A stretch of DNA of 29,122 nt from an uncultured Porphyromonadaceae bacterium (GCA_900550025.1 URQP01000016.1:1-29122); one strand, 5' to 3'; positions 1-8,603 are shown, numbered from the stretch's first letter. Notes: generated by a model not told the origin, from the letters alone. Numbers and translations: made by a program.

Positions 1-394
1 TGTCAAGTTTTGCTTTCACTCGGAATATGCAAGATTTGAAAAATCTCACAATCAGCAACAATGTGACATCACTTGGGAATTCCGCATTTTTTGGTTGCAA
101 TAATCTTGAAGCAGTGACGATACCGGAGAGTGTCACCACCATCGGCGATTCTGCTTTCAGCGGTTGTAGCGGGCTTACTTCTGTAACAATCCCTGATAAT
201 GTCTTATCTGTCGGCAGCTCTGCTTTTGCAAATAGCGGCGTCAAAGAATTGACAATTGAGGTTGGAGAAGAAACGATAAGCATTGGAGAAGACGCTTTTG
301 ACAGCTGCCCCATTGCAACTCTGAATCTCGGCAGGAACTTGTCAAGTTTTGCTTTCACTCGGAATATGCAAGATTTGAAAAATCTCACAATCAG
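1..394 (+). repeat. 55-bp perfect direct repeat pair inside the BspA-like gene (1-55 and 340-394)
   Basis: Bases 1-55 are identical to 340-394. After two mismatches the match continues for a further stretch (ACAATGTGACATCACT in both). The offset of 339 bp is exactly 113 codons, so the repeat keeps frame and repeats the protein segment around SSFAFTRNMQDLKNLTIS. It looks like a recent in-frame duplication of an LRR block. The copy at the window edge also proves that the gene extends upstream. Confidence 0.95.
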
Positions 395-2159
395 TGACAA
401 TGTGACATCACTCGGAAGTTACGCGTTTTATAACTGTAATAGCCTTGAAACAGTTACGATCCCAAACAGTATTACTTCAATCGACCGTTACGTTTTCAAT
501 AGTTGTGATAACCTTAAAAGTGTGACGATTGGTGCCGGGGTGTTGTCGATAGGGTACTCAGCTTTTGACGATACTGATTTGACAAAAACAGTATGGCTGC
601 CGAATACGCCTCCGGAGGGATATGAGGATATAAAATCCAAGTGCAACTATGTGGCCAACGAATCATATACACAATTAGACAATCAGACTGTTTACCCTTA
701 TCTTTCATCCATGTTTGAAACGGGCGGATTGAAATATGTGCCTGTAAGCCCGTCGGAGCGCACTTGCGATGCCATAGACTGCTCATACGATAAAACGACA
801 GACATCATAATTGGTAAGACAGTTAACTACAAGGGCATTGAAATGACGCTGCTTGATGTAAAAGATTATCTATGTTATAACAATGATTCTATTAAGACAT
901 TGAGCATTAATGAATATGGAGGACGTATAGGTAGACGAGGTTTTCAGGATTGCACAAGTCTTGAATCAATAGAAATTCACAATATGGCAGACTGTATAGG
1001 CGACGCGGCTTTCTATAATTGCATTAATCTTAAAACTGTTGACATCAGCGGCGTAGGAGGCAATATCGGAGAAGGTGCTTTCTCTGATTGTACAAGCCTT
1101 GAAACGGTGAGCCTTAGTGATATAATGGGCGGTATTGGAAGCAAGTCTTTCTATAATTGTAAGAATCTCGACGGAATAGAAATTCCAAACACGGTGACAG
1201 GTATAGGAAGCGGTTGTTTCCAGAACTGCTCGTCTTTGGCATACGCCATAATCGGCTCGGGGGTAAAAGAGTTGCCTGACGACTGTTTATACGGCTGCTC
1301 ATCACTGCCTGAAATCACGATACCGGCAACAGTGGAAAGCATAGGGAACAATGTGTTCTACGATTGCACATCATTGGCAAGGGTGGATATCGAAGACCGC
1401 CAAACGGTACTTAACTTGGGCTATAACTCTGATTATTCAAGCTCGGATCAAAGACCGTTGTTCTCCGACTGTCCTTTGGACTCGGTATATATCGGAGGCA
1501 ACATCTCGTATGCCACAGACAGTGACAGAGGTTATTCGCCGTTCTACCGCAACACGAGCCTTAGAGCCGTGAAGATTACCGGCCAAGAAACGGAAATTTC
1601 GGAAAACGAGTTCTACGGCTGCACCGGCCTGACAACCGTCGAGCTTGGCGACGGCATAGAGAGCATCGGCAACTATGCGTTCTCCGGCTGCTCCGCATTA
1701 GACAGCTTCTCATTCGGCCATAGCGTGACGGCTATCGGCGAGGAGGCATTCTCCGACTGCACGGCAATGACCCGGCTTCAGAGCCGTGCTGAAATGCCGC
1801 CTTTATGCGGCAACCAAGCATTGGACGACATCAACAAATGGACGTGCGAGCTGTTCGTGCCGACAAAATCACTCGACGCTTACAAGGCGGCCGAGCAATG
1901 GAAAGAGTTCTTCTTCATCACAGGCGAGGATTACGACAAGCCAGGCAGTGTGGAAGATGCCGTATCGGAAAACGGCGGAGTGTCCGTTGCGACTTACCGA
2001 GACAGCATTGAAATCATCGGCGCGGACAATGCCATGATAACTATTTACAACACTAACGGACAGATTGTCTATAGCGGTACGGAAACTACCGTCGGCGGGC
2101 TTGCGCAAGGTATCTACATCGTGCAGGTCGGCGGACAGACTTTCAAGGTGGCGTTGTAA
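1..2159 (+). CDS. BspA-like leucine-rich repeat surface protein with type IX sorting domain (5' end outside window)
   Basis: The frame is open from base 3 and has no start in the window: the residues before the first ATG (base 27) match an internal repeat of the same protein, so the gene begins upstream. The visible part is about 718 residues. Two blocks carry LRR_5/BspA-type repeats of about 23 residues (pattern like VTIPxSVTxIGxxAFxxC), separated by a non-repeat stretch around bases 590-860. The last 60 or so residues (IYNTNGQIVYSG ... LAQGIYIVQV) fit the Por_Secre_tail/TIGR04183 sorting domain that directs cargo through the type IX system to the cell surface. BspA-like proteins are often adhesins or bind host proteins; a specific ligand cannot be read here. 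The 3' third looks more GC-rich than the first 1.4 kb. A stem-loop terminator follows. The family call is firm; the role is inferred. Confidence 0.88.
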   Translation, partial: SSFAFTRNMQDLKNLTISNNVTSLGNSAFFGCNNLEAVTIPESVTTIGDSAFSGCSGLTSVTIPDNVLSVGSSAFANSGVKELTIEVGEETISIGEDAFDSCPIATLNLGRNLSSFAFTRNMQDLKNLTISDNVTSLGSYAFYNCNSLETVTIPNSITSIDRYVFNSCDNLKSVTIGAGVLSIGYSAFDDTDLTKTVWLPNTPPEGYEDIKSKCNYVANESYTQLDNQTVYPYLSSMFETGGLKYVPVSPSERTCDAIDCSYDKTTDIIIGKTVNYKGIEMTLLDVKDYLCYNNDSIKTLSINEYGGRIGRRGFQDCTSLESIEIHNMADCIGDAAFYNCINLKTVDISGVGGNIGEGAFSDCTSLETVSLSDIMGGIGSKSFYNCKNLDGIEIPNTVTGIGSGCFQNCSSLAYAIIGSGVKELPDDCLYGCSSLPEITIPATVESIGNNVFYDCTSLARVDIEDRQTVLNLGYNSDYSSSDQRPLFSDCPLDSVYIGGNISYATDSDRGYSPFYRNTSLRAVKITGQETEISENEFYGCTGLTTVELGDGIESIGNYAFSGCSALDSFSFGHSVTAIGEEAFSDCTAMTRLQSRAEMPPLCGNQALDDINKWTCELFVPTKSLDAYKAAEQWKEFFFITGEDYDKPGSVEDAVSENGGVSVATYRDSIEIIGADNAMITIYNTNGQIVYSGTETTVGGLAQGIYIVQVGGQTFKVAL

Positions 2160-2191
2160 TGTGGTTTCGCCACAGGTTATGTGGTTATAAG

Positions 2192-2232
2192 GTTACGGGG
2201 TTATGGGTTTTGCCATAGCCCCGTAACTTTTG
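2192..2232 (+). terminator. Stem-loop terminator after the BspA-like gene
   Basis: A 15-bp stem (2192-2206 with 2213-2227, one G-U pair) with a 6-base loop is followed by TTTTG. It starts 32 bases after the stop codon. The left side is built from four GGTTAT/GGTTAC units at 8-base spacing (from 2175, 2183, 2191 and 2199). Confidence 0.8.
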
Positions 2233-2339
2233 TGTGACCGGTTGTCGCAAAGATACAGTGCGCACCCTCTATAAGGCTGATTCACATTCGCTTCCGCTCC
2301 TCTACGACTTCTACCGGTGAAAAGAAATTTGTCGGGAAA

Positions 2340-2372
2340 TTGGTGGCGTTGGCGGAATTTTTATTACTTTTG
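2340..2372 (+). promoter_or_regulatory. Bacteroidetes-type promoter for the M16 peptidase gene
   Basis: TACTTTTG at 2365-2372 fits the -7 box TAnnTTTG. TTGG at 2340-2343, 21 bases upstream, could be the -33 element (consensus TTTG). Transcription would start near 2379, leaving a short AT-rich leader before the ATG at 2402. The -7 box is clear; the -33 is weaker. Confidence 0.5.
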
Positions 2373-2401
2373 GACTATAAAAGTATTAAATCAAAATTTA
2401 T

Positions 2402-5209
2402 ATGAATCTATTTGTGAAGAGAATGATGGCGGCGGTGATGCTGCTGTTTGCCATCGGAGCTTTTGCGCAACAAATGCCGCCGATGCCCGAGTTGACTGAC
2501 TCGTTGGTGCGTACCGGCAAGTTGCCTAACGGATTGACGTACTACATACGTCATAACGAATACCCTAAAGGTCAGGCTGATTTCCACATTGCCCAGAGGG
2601 TAGGGGCTGTGCAGGAAGACGAGAACCAAAACGGTCTCGCCCATTTCTTGGAACACATGTGTTTCAACGGCACGAAGAATTTCCCTGACAAGCAGTTGCT
2701 TACGTGGCTGGAATCAATCGGTGTGAAATTCGGTATGAACCTTAATGCCCATACCTCGACCGACGAGACTGTATATGACATAACCAACGTGCCGGTGGCA
2801 CGTGAGACGGTGGTGGACTCCTGTCTGCTCATACTTCACGACTGGGCCGACGCGCTGACCCTCTCTGACGAGGAAATCAACAAGGAACGCGGTGTGATTC
2901 ACGAGGAATGGCGTATGGGCAACGGCGCGGTTTCGCGTATTCTCGACCGCCATGCGCCGGAGCTTTATCCGAATACGAAATACGCGACCCATAACGTTAT
3001 CGGCAAGATGGAGATTATCGACAACTTCGAGCCGCAAGTGCTGCGCGACTACTACGAAAAGTGGTACCGTCCGGATTTGCAGGGCATAATCGTGGTCGGC
3101 GACATCGATGTTGACAAGGTGGAGGCAAAAATCAAGAAGATATTCTCTCCGATAAAAATGCCTGAGAATCCAGCCAAGTTCGAGTACAGTCTGGTTGGCG
3201 ACAACGACGAACCGGTGGTGATTTCCGACAAGGACAAGGAAATGCCGTTCAACATTATTTTTATTGCGCAGAAATACGATTTGCTTCCGCGAGAATTGCG
3301 CAATACTGACGCGGCGTTGATGATTGACTATATGGACGATATGGTAGATGCCATGTTCCAGCAGCGGTTGACGGATTTGACGCTTTCTTCCGACGCTCCT
3401 TTCGCGGGAAGCTCTGTTGGTATGTCTACATTCCTTTACGCAAGTACTAAAGGCGCGCTGATGATGCAGGTGATGGTCAACGACAAGGGTTCGGAAGCTG
3501 CCTTGAGAGCTGCTCTGACGGAGCTGAAGAAAGTGCGTGAATACGGATTCACCGCTACTGAATACGACCGTGCGCGTGCGCAGTATCTAAGCGAGCTTGA
3601 GGCGAAATACAACAACCGCACTACGGATAAGAACAACGTCTATGCGCAGCGTTATATCAGCCACTTCATCAACAATACGCCGATTGTAGGCATCGACCAG
3701 ACATACGCCAAGATGAAGGCTGTCGCCCCGATGATTCCGGTGGAACAAATCAATGCTTACATAAAAGAGATTATCACAGACAAGAATCTTGTCGTGATGT
3801 CGATGTGCCCGGAGAAGGAGGGCGTGGTTGTCCCGACAAAGGAGCAGTTGCAGAAAGTAATTGCCGAGGTCGAGGCGGCAAAAGTGGAAGCATACGTTGA
3901 CAATACTGTGAACGAACCGCTTATGGCGGAACTTCCAAAGAAAGGCAGCATCGTGAAGGCTGATGTGAACACGGTTTTGGGCTATACGGAACTGACGTTG
4001 TCCAACGGTGTGAAAGTGCTTCTCAAACCGACTGACTTCAAGGAAGACGAGATACTGCTTTCTGCCGAGAGTGCCGGCGGCGCGTCGCTTTATCCGGCCG
4101 AGGACTATCCTAATGCAGTAATGTCTGCCGATATGATAGGCACTACCGGGTTGTCGAAATTCTCGTTTACCGATTTGCAGAAACTGCTTTCCGGTAAGAA
4201 TGTCGAGCTTAATGTTTCTGTGGGTGACTATAAAGAGACCGTTTCTGGGAAATCGACCCCGAAAGATTTGGAAACGATGATGCAGCTTCTGTATTTGAAC
4301 TTCACCTCTCCGAGAGAGGATGCGGAAGCATTCGCTACCGTGAAAAATATGGTGTTGTCGCAATTGCAGAATCTTGTGCATGACCCGCAATATGTGTTCA
4401 GCGACACATTGACCCACGTATTGTATGCCCACCATCCTAAGGCTATGGTTCAGAGTCCGGAAATGGTTTCCCGACTTGACTATGACCGTGCATTACAGAT
4501 ATATAAAGAGAGATTTGCCAACGCCGCGGATTTCACATTTGTAATAACCGGTAATTTCGATATGAACGAAATGCAGGGATTGGTTGAGCAATATATTGCT
4601 TCGCTTCCTTCCAATAAGAATTTCGAGAAAGCCGCCGATGACGGCAAGGATTTTGCCAAAGGTAATGTGCGCAAGCAGTTCACTATGAAGAATGAGCAAC
4701 AGCTCGCCATGCTTGCCATGCTTTGGACCGGCGATTTGGATTACACGCTGGAAAACAAAGTGAAAGTGCAGATTGCAGGGCAATTAATGGCCAACCAGTT
4801 GCTCAACAGCGTGAGAGAGGACGAAGGAGCGGCATATAGTCCCTATTCAGTAGGCGACCTTCGCCAGACTTATAAGGATGGCTTCGTCATTCAGACAGCC
4901 TTTGGCGTGAATCCGCAGAAGAGCGAGTCGAGCGAGAAACTTACTATCAACAGCCTTGAAACATTGGCTAAGGATATTCCGGACGCGGAATTGGCCAAGA
5001 TGAAGGAATATATGCTTAAGAAAGCCGATGAGAACGCCCATGAGAACAGATATTGGAGCGGCGTGCTTATGGATTATGCAACAGAGGGCGTTGACCTGTA
5101 TACTGACTATAAGAATGTAATCAACAGTCTTACGGCTGAGGATATGGAGCAGTTTGTCGCTTCGTTGCTCGGTCAGGGTAACCGCTGCGAAGTGCTGATG
5201 CTTCCGTAG
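2402..5209 (+). CDS. M16 family zinc metallopeptidase (PqqL/insulinase-like), exported
   Basis: A 935-residue two-half M16 peptidase. Residues 1-22 form a signal peptide (hydrophobic AAVMLLFAIGAFA, then QQ), so it probably acts in the periplasm or envelope. The inverted zinc motif HFLEH is at residues 81-85, and the third ligand E162 follows after exactly 76 residues, matching the HxxEHx(76)E signature; it lies in KERGVIHEEWR. A second M16 half from about residue 525 lacks an HxxEH motif, as is usual for the non-catalytic partner half. The family degrades peptides and small proteins; no substrate can be named. It has its own promoter and ends at a hairpin shared with rpoD, so it looks monocistronic. 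There is no strong Shine-Dalgarno, as is common in Bacteroidetes. Confidence 0.93.
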   Translation: MNLFVKRMMAAVMLLFAIGAFAQQMPPMPELTDSLVRTGKLPNGLTYYIRHNEYPKGQADFHIAQRVGAVQEDENQNGLAHFLEHMCFNGTKNFPDKQLLTWLESIGVKFGMNLNAHTSTDETVYDITNVPVARETVVDSCLLILHDWADALTLSDEEINKERGVIHEEWRMGNGAVSRILDRHAPELYPNTKYATHNVIGKMEIIDNFEPQVLRDYYEKWYRPDLQGIIVVGDIDVDKVEAKIKKIFSPIKMPENPAKFEYSLVGDNDEPVVISDKDKEMPFNIIFIAQKYDLLPRELRNTDAALMIDYMDDMVDAMFQQRLTDLTLSSDAPFAGSSVGMSTFLYASTKGALMMQVMVNDKGSEAALRAALTELKKVREYGFTATEYDRARAQYLSELEAKYNNRTTDKNNVYAQRYISHFINNTPIVGIDQTYAKMKAVAPMIPVEQINAYIKEIITDKNLVVMSMCPEKEGVVVPTKEQLQKVIAEVEAAKVEAYVDNTVNEPLMAELPKKGSIVKADVNTVLGYTELTLSNGVKVLLKPTDFKEDEILLSAESAGGASLYPAEDYPNAVMSADMIGTTGLSKFSFTDLQKLLSGKNVELNVSVGDYKETVSGKSTPKDLETMMQLLYLNFTSPREDAEAFATVKNMVLSQLQNLVHDPQYVFSDTLTHVLYAHHPKAMVQSPEMVSRLDYDRALQIYKERFANAADFTFVITGNFDMNEMQGLVEQYIASLPSNKNFEKAADDGKDFAKGNVRKQFTMKNEQQLAMLAMLWTGDLDYTLENKVKVQIAGQLMANQLLNSVREDEGAAYSPYSVGDLRQTYKDGFVIQTAFGVNPQKSESSEKLTINSLETLAKDIPDAELAKMKEYMLKKADENAHENRYWSGVLMDYATEGVDLYTDYKNVINSLTAEDMEQFVASLLGQGNRCEVLMLP

Positions 5210-5238
5210 CCAAGCTGCATAGAACTGCGTTTAAATAG

Positions 5239-5273
5239 AAAAGAGGATGCTCATTGTGGCATCCTCTTTTTTT
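5239..5273. terminator. Bidirectional terminator between the M16 gene and rpoD
   Basis: AAAAGAGGATGC and GCATCCTCTTTT form a 12-bp perfect stem (5239-5250 with 5259-5270) around an 8-base loop. It continues into a T run on the plus strand and has TTTT on the minus strand. The two genes converge on it, with stop codons 29 bases to each side. Confidence 0.9.
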
Positions 5274-5299
5274 CGTTCTGCAAGTTTCGTGTCTTCTTG

Positions 5300-6160
5300 C
5301 TAATCCCCTAAATAGGATTTTAAAAGTCGGCTTTTTTGCCCTTTCAGTTTTCTGATAGCTTTTTCTTTGATCTGGCGTACACGCTCTCTTGTCAAGTCGA
5401 ATTTTGCGCCGATTTCTTCCAGTGTCATTTCCTGACATCCGATTCCGAAGAACATTTTCAGGATTTCGCGCTCGCGGTCGTGCAGTTGGTTAAGTGCGCG
5501 GTCGACTTCCTTGGAGAGCGATTCTCTGTTGAGAGAAGCGTCTGCCATAGGGGAGTCCTCGTTGGTCAGCACGTCCAACAGACTGTTGTCCTCGCCTTCC
5601 ACGAATGGAGCGTCCATCGAAATGTGACGGCCGGAAACTTTCAATGTGTCAGAAATTTTGTCAACTGGAATGTCCAATTGTTTTGCCAACTCTTCGGCTG
5701 ACGGACGGCGTTCGTTTTCTTGTTCAAATTTCGACAAGGCTTTGCTTATTTTGTTAAGCGAGCCTACTTGATTGAGCGGCAATCTTACAATCCTCGACTG
5801 TTCGGCGAGGGCTTGCAGGATTGACTGCCTGATCCACCATACCGCATAGGAGATGAATTTGAAACCGCGTGTCTCATCGAATTTCTGTGCAGCTTTAATC
5901 AAGCCGAGATTCCCTTCATTGATTAAGTCCGGCAGGCTTAATCCTTGGTTTTGATACTGTTTTGCCACAGATACTACAAATCGAAGATTTGCGCGCGTAA
6001 GTTTCTCCAATGCCGCGTGGTCGCCGTTACGTATCCGTTGCGCAAGTTCTACCTCTTCTTCTACGGAGATAAGATCCTCACGTCCAATTTCTTGTAAATA
6101 CTTGTCGAGCGACGCACTTTCGCGGTTGGTGATTGATTTTGTAATCTTTAGTTGTCTCAT
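5300..6160 (-). CDS. rpoD: RNA polymerase primary sigma factor RpoD/SigA
   Basis: A 286-residue group 1 sigma-70 factor that directs core RNA polymerase to housekeeping promoters. Region 1.2 lies at about 16-48 ([12 protein letters not shown]), region 2 at 52-122 ([20 protein letters not shown] and WWIRQSI), region 3 at about 134-206 and region 4 at 222-276, with the -35-binding helix-turn-helix at 246-272 ([19 protein letters not shown]). Region 1.1 is absent and the protein is short, the normal state for the Bacteroidetes primary sigma factor, which reads the TTTG/TAnnTTTG promoters seen in this window. Very few residues precede region 1.2, so the ATG at 6160 is the natural start. It is transcribed alone, with a -7 box just upstream and the bidirectional terminator behind. 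Confidence 0.96.
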   Translation of the reverse strand: MRQLKITKSITNRESASLDKYLQEIGREDLISVEEEVELAQRIRNGDHAALEKLTRANLRFVVSVAKQYQNQGLSLPDLINEGNLGLIKAAQKFDETRGFKFISYAVWWIRQSILQALAEQSRIVRLPLNQVGSLNKISKALSKFEQENERRPSAEELAKQLDIPVDKISDTLKVSGRHISMDAPFVEGEDNSLLDVLTNEDSPMADASLNRESLSKEVDRALNQLHDREREILKMFFGIGCQEMTLEEIGAKFDLTRERVRQIKEKAIRKLKGQKSRLLKSYLGD

Positions 6161-6185
6161 TCTACTTATAAACGCGTTTTAGCTG

Positions 6186-6193
6186 CAAAATTA
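6186..6193 (-). promoter_or_regulatory. -7 box of the rpoD promoter
   Basis: On the minus strand this reads TAATTTTG, an exact TAnnTTTG match 25 bases before the rpoD ATG. T-rich sequence lies upstream, but no TTTG falls at the usual 19-21 base spacing. Confidence 0.5.
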
Positions 6194-6279
6194 CTAAAAA
6201 TGAAACAAACGAATGGCAAAAAAGTGCGATTAAGTTTGCGTAAATAAATAAAATTTTACTTTTATTTGCAATGTGGCGC

Positions 6280-6321
6280 AAAAAAGTCCGGGATAGACTA
6301 TTACGACTTATCCCGGACTTT
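6280..6321 (-). terminator. Terminator of the htrA gene
   Basis: A 13-bp perfect stem (6283-6295 with 6309-6321, core GTCCGGGATA) with a 13-base loop. On the minus strand it runs into six T (plus-strand A run 6280-6285). It lies 21 bases beyond the htrA stop codon and separates htrA from rpoD. Confidence 0.9.
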
Positions 6322-6342
6322 GATGTGTTATTGTTAGTGCTC

Positions 6343-7827
6343 TTATTCTTCTTCGGCGAGCGGCACTGCCATGTATCCGCGTTTTCCAGTCGGGTACAGG
6401 CCGGTGATGAACATTACTTTGTTTGGCGAAGAGTCGCGCATTATCTCGTTGTAAATCCGTTCCACATCGCTTTGCGAATTTACAGGAACATCGTTAATAG
6501 AGAGGATGATGAAGCCTTCTTTGATTCCGGCGTCTTTGAACTTGCCTGCTTTCAGGCCTGCAACCTGCACGCCTCCGCTGATGCCGAGTTGCGCCTTTGT
6601 CTTGTCGGAAACTTTCTTGAACGCACATCCGAGTGCCGTGAAATCGCTGCTCTTGGTCATTGTGGTGTTGCCCTGCGTGTTCTTGAGGGTAGTGGTGACA
6701 GTCATTACCTTTTCACCGCGGTAGAGTTTTATTGTCACTTTGTCGCCCGGATAGAGACGGCTCATTGTTTCCTGCATTTCTGCCGAATTGCGTACTTTCG
6801 TGCCGTTCATCTCAGTGATTATGTCACCCGATTCTATGCCTGCTTCTTTCGCGGAACTCATATCCTCAACACTGTTGACATAAATGCCTTCGTTGACAGG
6901 CGAGTCAATATCCTTTTGCTCTTTCAGTTCAGGAGTAAGCTCGATGAATGTGATACCAAGCACGGCGCGTTGCACAGTTCCGTATTTCATAATGTCGGTT
7001 ATCACCTTTTGAACGATGGATGTCGGTATAGCGAAAGAGTATCCGGTGTAGTTGCCTGTTTGTGAGTAGATGGCAGTGTTGATGCCTACAAGTTCGCCTT
7101 TCGTGTTGACGAGCGCGCCTCCACTGTTGCCCGGATTGACGGCGGCATCAGTTTGGATAAATGCGTCAATTCCCATCTGGCGGCTGTGGGTGGGGGAGCC
7201 GATACTCCGGGCCTTTGCGCTGACTATGCCGGCGGTGACTGTCGATGTGAATCCGAACGGATTGCCCACGGCAAGAACCCATTCTCCTACTTTGAGGTCG
7301 TCGGAATTGCCGAATGTGATGGCATTCAGCCCGGTTGCGTCTATTTTAAGTAATGCAAGGTCGGTGGCGGCATCGGCACCGATTACCGTAGCGTTGTACG
7401 ACTTGTTGTCGTTGAGTGTCACTTCCAGCTTTTCAGCGCCTTCAATAACGTGATTGTTGGTCACGATATAGCCGTCTTCCTTGATTATCACACCTGAGCC
7501 GAGTCCGAGCTGGCGCGGTTTTGATTCCTGTTGGCGGCGTTGGCTGTTGCCAGCTCCCGGACCGAAGAAGAATTCGAAGAACGGGTCGCTGAACGGCGAT
7601 ATGCTTTGCTGGCGTGGCGTCGCGAAGCTTTTTATGCTGACAACACAATCAATCGTGTTTTTTGCCGCTTCCGTGAAATCTGTTTCTGCCGCCGGTGTGC
7701 CTGTGGCGGTTTTTATAAAAAAGTTTTCTTCATTATTGCCTTCACTGCCCCACAACATCGGTGATACTGTGATTAATGCCGCTGTTGTCAATGTGGCGAG
7801 CATTAGTTTCTGATTTGTTATTTTCAT
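6343..7827 (-). CDS. htrA: HtrA/DegP family periplasmic serine protease
   Basis: A 494-residue Do-type protease/chaperone that degrades misfolded envelope proteins. Residues 1-27 act as an export signal. The trypsin-like domain (about 50-280) shows the full triad: H126 in TNNHVIEG, D156 in TDLALLKID and S235 in NPGNSGGAL. Two PDZ domains follow, at about 283-385 and 395-480, the second shorter and more diverged. A Phe- and Gly-rich loop (SPFSDPFFEFFFGPG, 77-91) matches the long flexible LA-type loop of Do proteases. It is encoded alone with its own terminator. A perfect 20-bp palindrome 39-58 bases upstream of the ATG may control it. The choice of the symbol htrA over degP or degQ is conventional. 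Confidence 0.95.
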   Translation of the reverse strand: MKITNQKLMLATLTTAALITVSPMLWGSEGNNEENFFIKTATGTPAAETDFTEAAKNTIDCVVSIKSFATPRQQSISPFSDPFFEFFFGPGAGNSQRRQQESKPRQLGLGSGVIIKEDGYIVTNNHVIEGAEKLEVTLNDNKSYNATVIGADAATDLALLKIDATGLNAITFGNSDDLKVGEWVLAVGNPFGFTSTVTAGIVSAKARSIGSPTHSRQMGIDAFIQTDAAVNPGNSGGALVNTKGELVGINTAIYSQTGNYTGYSFAIPTSIVQKVITDIMKYGTVQRAVLGITFIELTPELKEQKDIDSPVNEGIYVNSVEDMSSAKEAGIESGDIITEMNGTKVRNSAEMQETMSRLYPGDKVTIKLYRGEKVMTVTTTLKNTQGNTTMTKSSDFTALGCAFKKVSDKTKAQLGISGGVQVAGLKAGKFKDAGIKEGFIILSINDVPVNSQSDVERIYNEIMRDSSPNKVMFITGLYPTGKRGYMAVPLAEEE

Positions 7828-7865
7828 AATACAAATATTAAATTGGTTTCTAATTTAACAATCTC

Positions 7866-7885
7866 AATCGTTAAAATTAACGATT
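7866..7885. promoter_or_regulatory. 20-bp perfect palindrome upstream of htrA (possible operator)
   Basis: AATCGTTAA - AA - TTAACGATT: two 9-base arms around a 2-base centre, 39-58 bases upstream of the htrA start codon. No T run or longer stem marks it as a terminator, and it is well placed for a dimeric regulator. No regulator family is recognised. No exact TAnnTTTG box was found between it and the ATG. Confidence 0.45.
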
Positions 7886-8040
7886 TGACGTGGCTAAATT
7901 ACAGCTAATTTTTTTAGCTTGGCAATAATCTGTATTACATTTAAGAATATTTAATCTATAAGTCAGGCAAATTGTCCTGTTTGCAAACTAACTATAACAA
8001 ACGTGCCATATTGTCAACTGCTGCTTTCGATAATTGCGTT

Positions 8041-8490
8041 TCACTCTCCGTCGGCGATTTCTGTCAGTTCCCTCATCTCCTTATATTCGAGCCATTCGGG
8101 GTCTTTTTCGGCGTATATTTCGAGCGGGAGAAGCTCGAAATCGGCAAGGGCTTGGTTGAGCATATATTGGAATTTGCGGGGGTTGAGTGTGTAGAGTACC
8201 CAGTTGCGCTGGCCGTCGCCAGTGTAGATGCCGGTCATTACGGCCGCCTCGTCTTTCTTGAATATGCCGTTGATGGCGTCGGTCACCTGTTCCATCAGCG
8301 ACGAGGTGTCGAAGTCGGGCATGCCTCCTTTGTCGGGTTGGTATTTCCATGTAATTTCGATGCGGTCGTTGAACTTTCCGGAGTTCATCGCCGGTTCCAC
8401 GTTGCGCCGTCCTGTCACCATTATCAGGTTTCCGTTGTCGCTTTCGGTAGGTGTTGTCCACCATTCGTCGCCTATCTTAAGTTTTGTCAT
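8041..8490 (-). CDS. DUF695 domain protein
   Basis: A 149-residue soluble protein beginning MTKLKIGDEWWTTP. The C-terminal pattern (RNWVLYTLNPRKFQYMLNQ, then PLEIYAEKDPEWLEYKEM) is that of DUF695, a family of unknown function found in many Gram-negative bacteria. There is no signal peptide or membrane segment. The frame is open 16 codons further upstream, to a possible ATG at 8538, but that codon lies inside the -33 element of the promoter at 8509-8539, so the transcript should begin after it and the ATG at 8490 is preferred. It is divergent from the DUF1599 gene. No clear terminator was found behind it. Function unknown. Confidence 0.8.
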   Translation of the reverse strand: MTKLKIGDEWWTTPTESDNGNLIMVTGRRNVEPAMNSGKFNDRIEITWKYQPDKGGMPDFDTSSLMEQVTDAINGIFKKDEAAVMTGIYTGDGQRNWVLYTLNPRKFQYMLNQALADFELLPLEIYAEKDPEWLEYKEMRELTEIADGE

Positions 8491-8508
8491 TGTCGTAGAA
8501 TATTTGTG

Positions 8509-8539
8509 CCAAGTTACGGATAAAAAACTGTTTTCCAAA
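8509..8539 (-). promoter_or_regulatory. Promoter of the DUF695 gene; decides its start codon
   Basis: On the minus strand, TTTG (8536-8539), a 19-base spacer and TAACTTGG (8509-8516; one base off TAnnTTTG). Transcription would start near 8502, leaving about 12 leader bases before the ATG at 8490 and excluding the upstream in-frame ATG at 8538. Confidence 0.6.
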
Positions 8540-8578
8540 ATTTAGCCTGTCAAAACGTATTCATAAGCATACTTTTTA

Positions 8579-8586
8579 TAACTTTG
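8579..8586 (+). promoter_or_regulatory. -7 box of the DUF1599-led operon
   Basis: TAACTTTG matches TAnnTTTG exactly and lies 17 bases before the ATG at 8604. There is no TTTG at the usual -33 distance. The position favours the ATG at 8604 over the in-frame TTG at 8595. Confidence 0.55.
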
Positions 8587-8603
8587 GGGAAATTTTGAAA
8601 CGT

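Noticed and set aside
2250..2257. CAAAGATA as a minus-strand -7 box between the BspA-like and M16 genes
   Set aside because: No minus-strand gene lies downstream of it in a sensible position and no -33 element was found; one 8-base match can occur by chance.
3587..4435. 282-residue minus-strand frame opposite the M16 gene
   Set aside because: It is antisense to the M16 peptidase, has no start signals and no recognisable domain.
6271..7065. 264-residue plus-strand frame opposite htrA
   Set aside because: It is an antisense shadow of the HtrA coding frame, whose triad and PDZ domains are clear; the translation is Cys/His/Arg-rich without any motif.
7903..7919. AGCTAA/TTAGCT hairpin between htrA and the DUF695 gene
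   Set aside because: A 6-bp AT-rich stem with a T loop, over 120 bases beyond the DUF695 stop codon; not strong enough for a terminator call.
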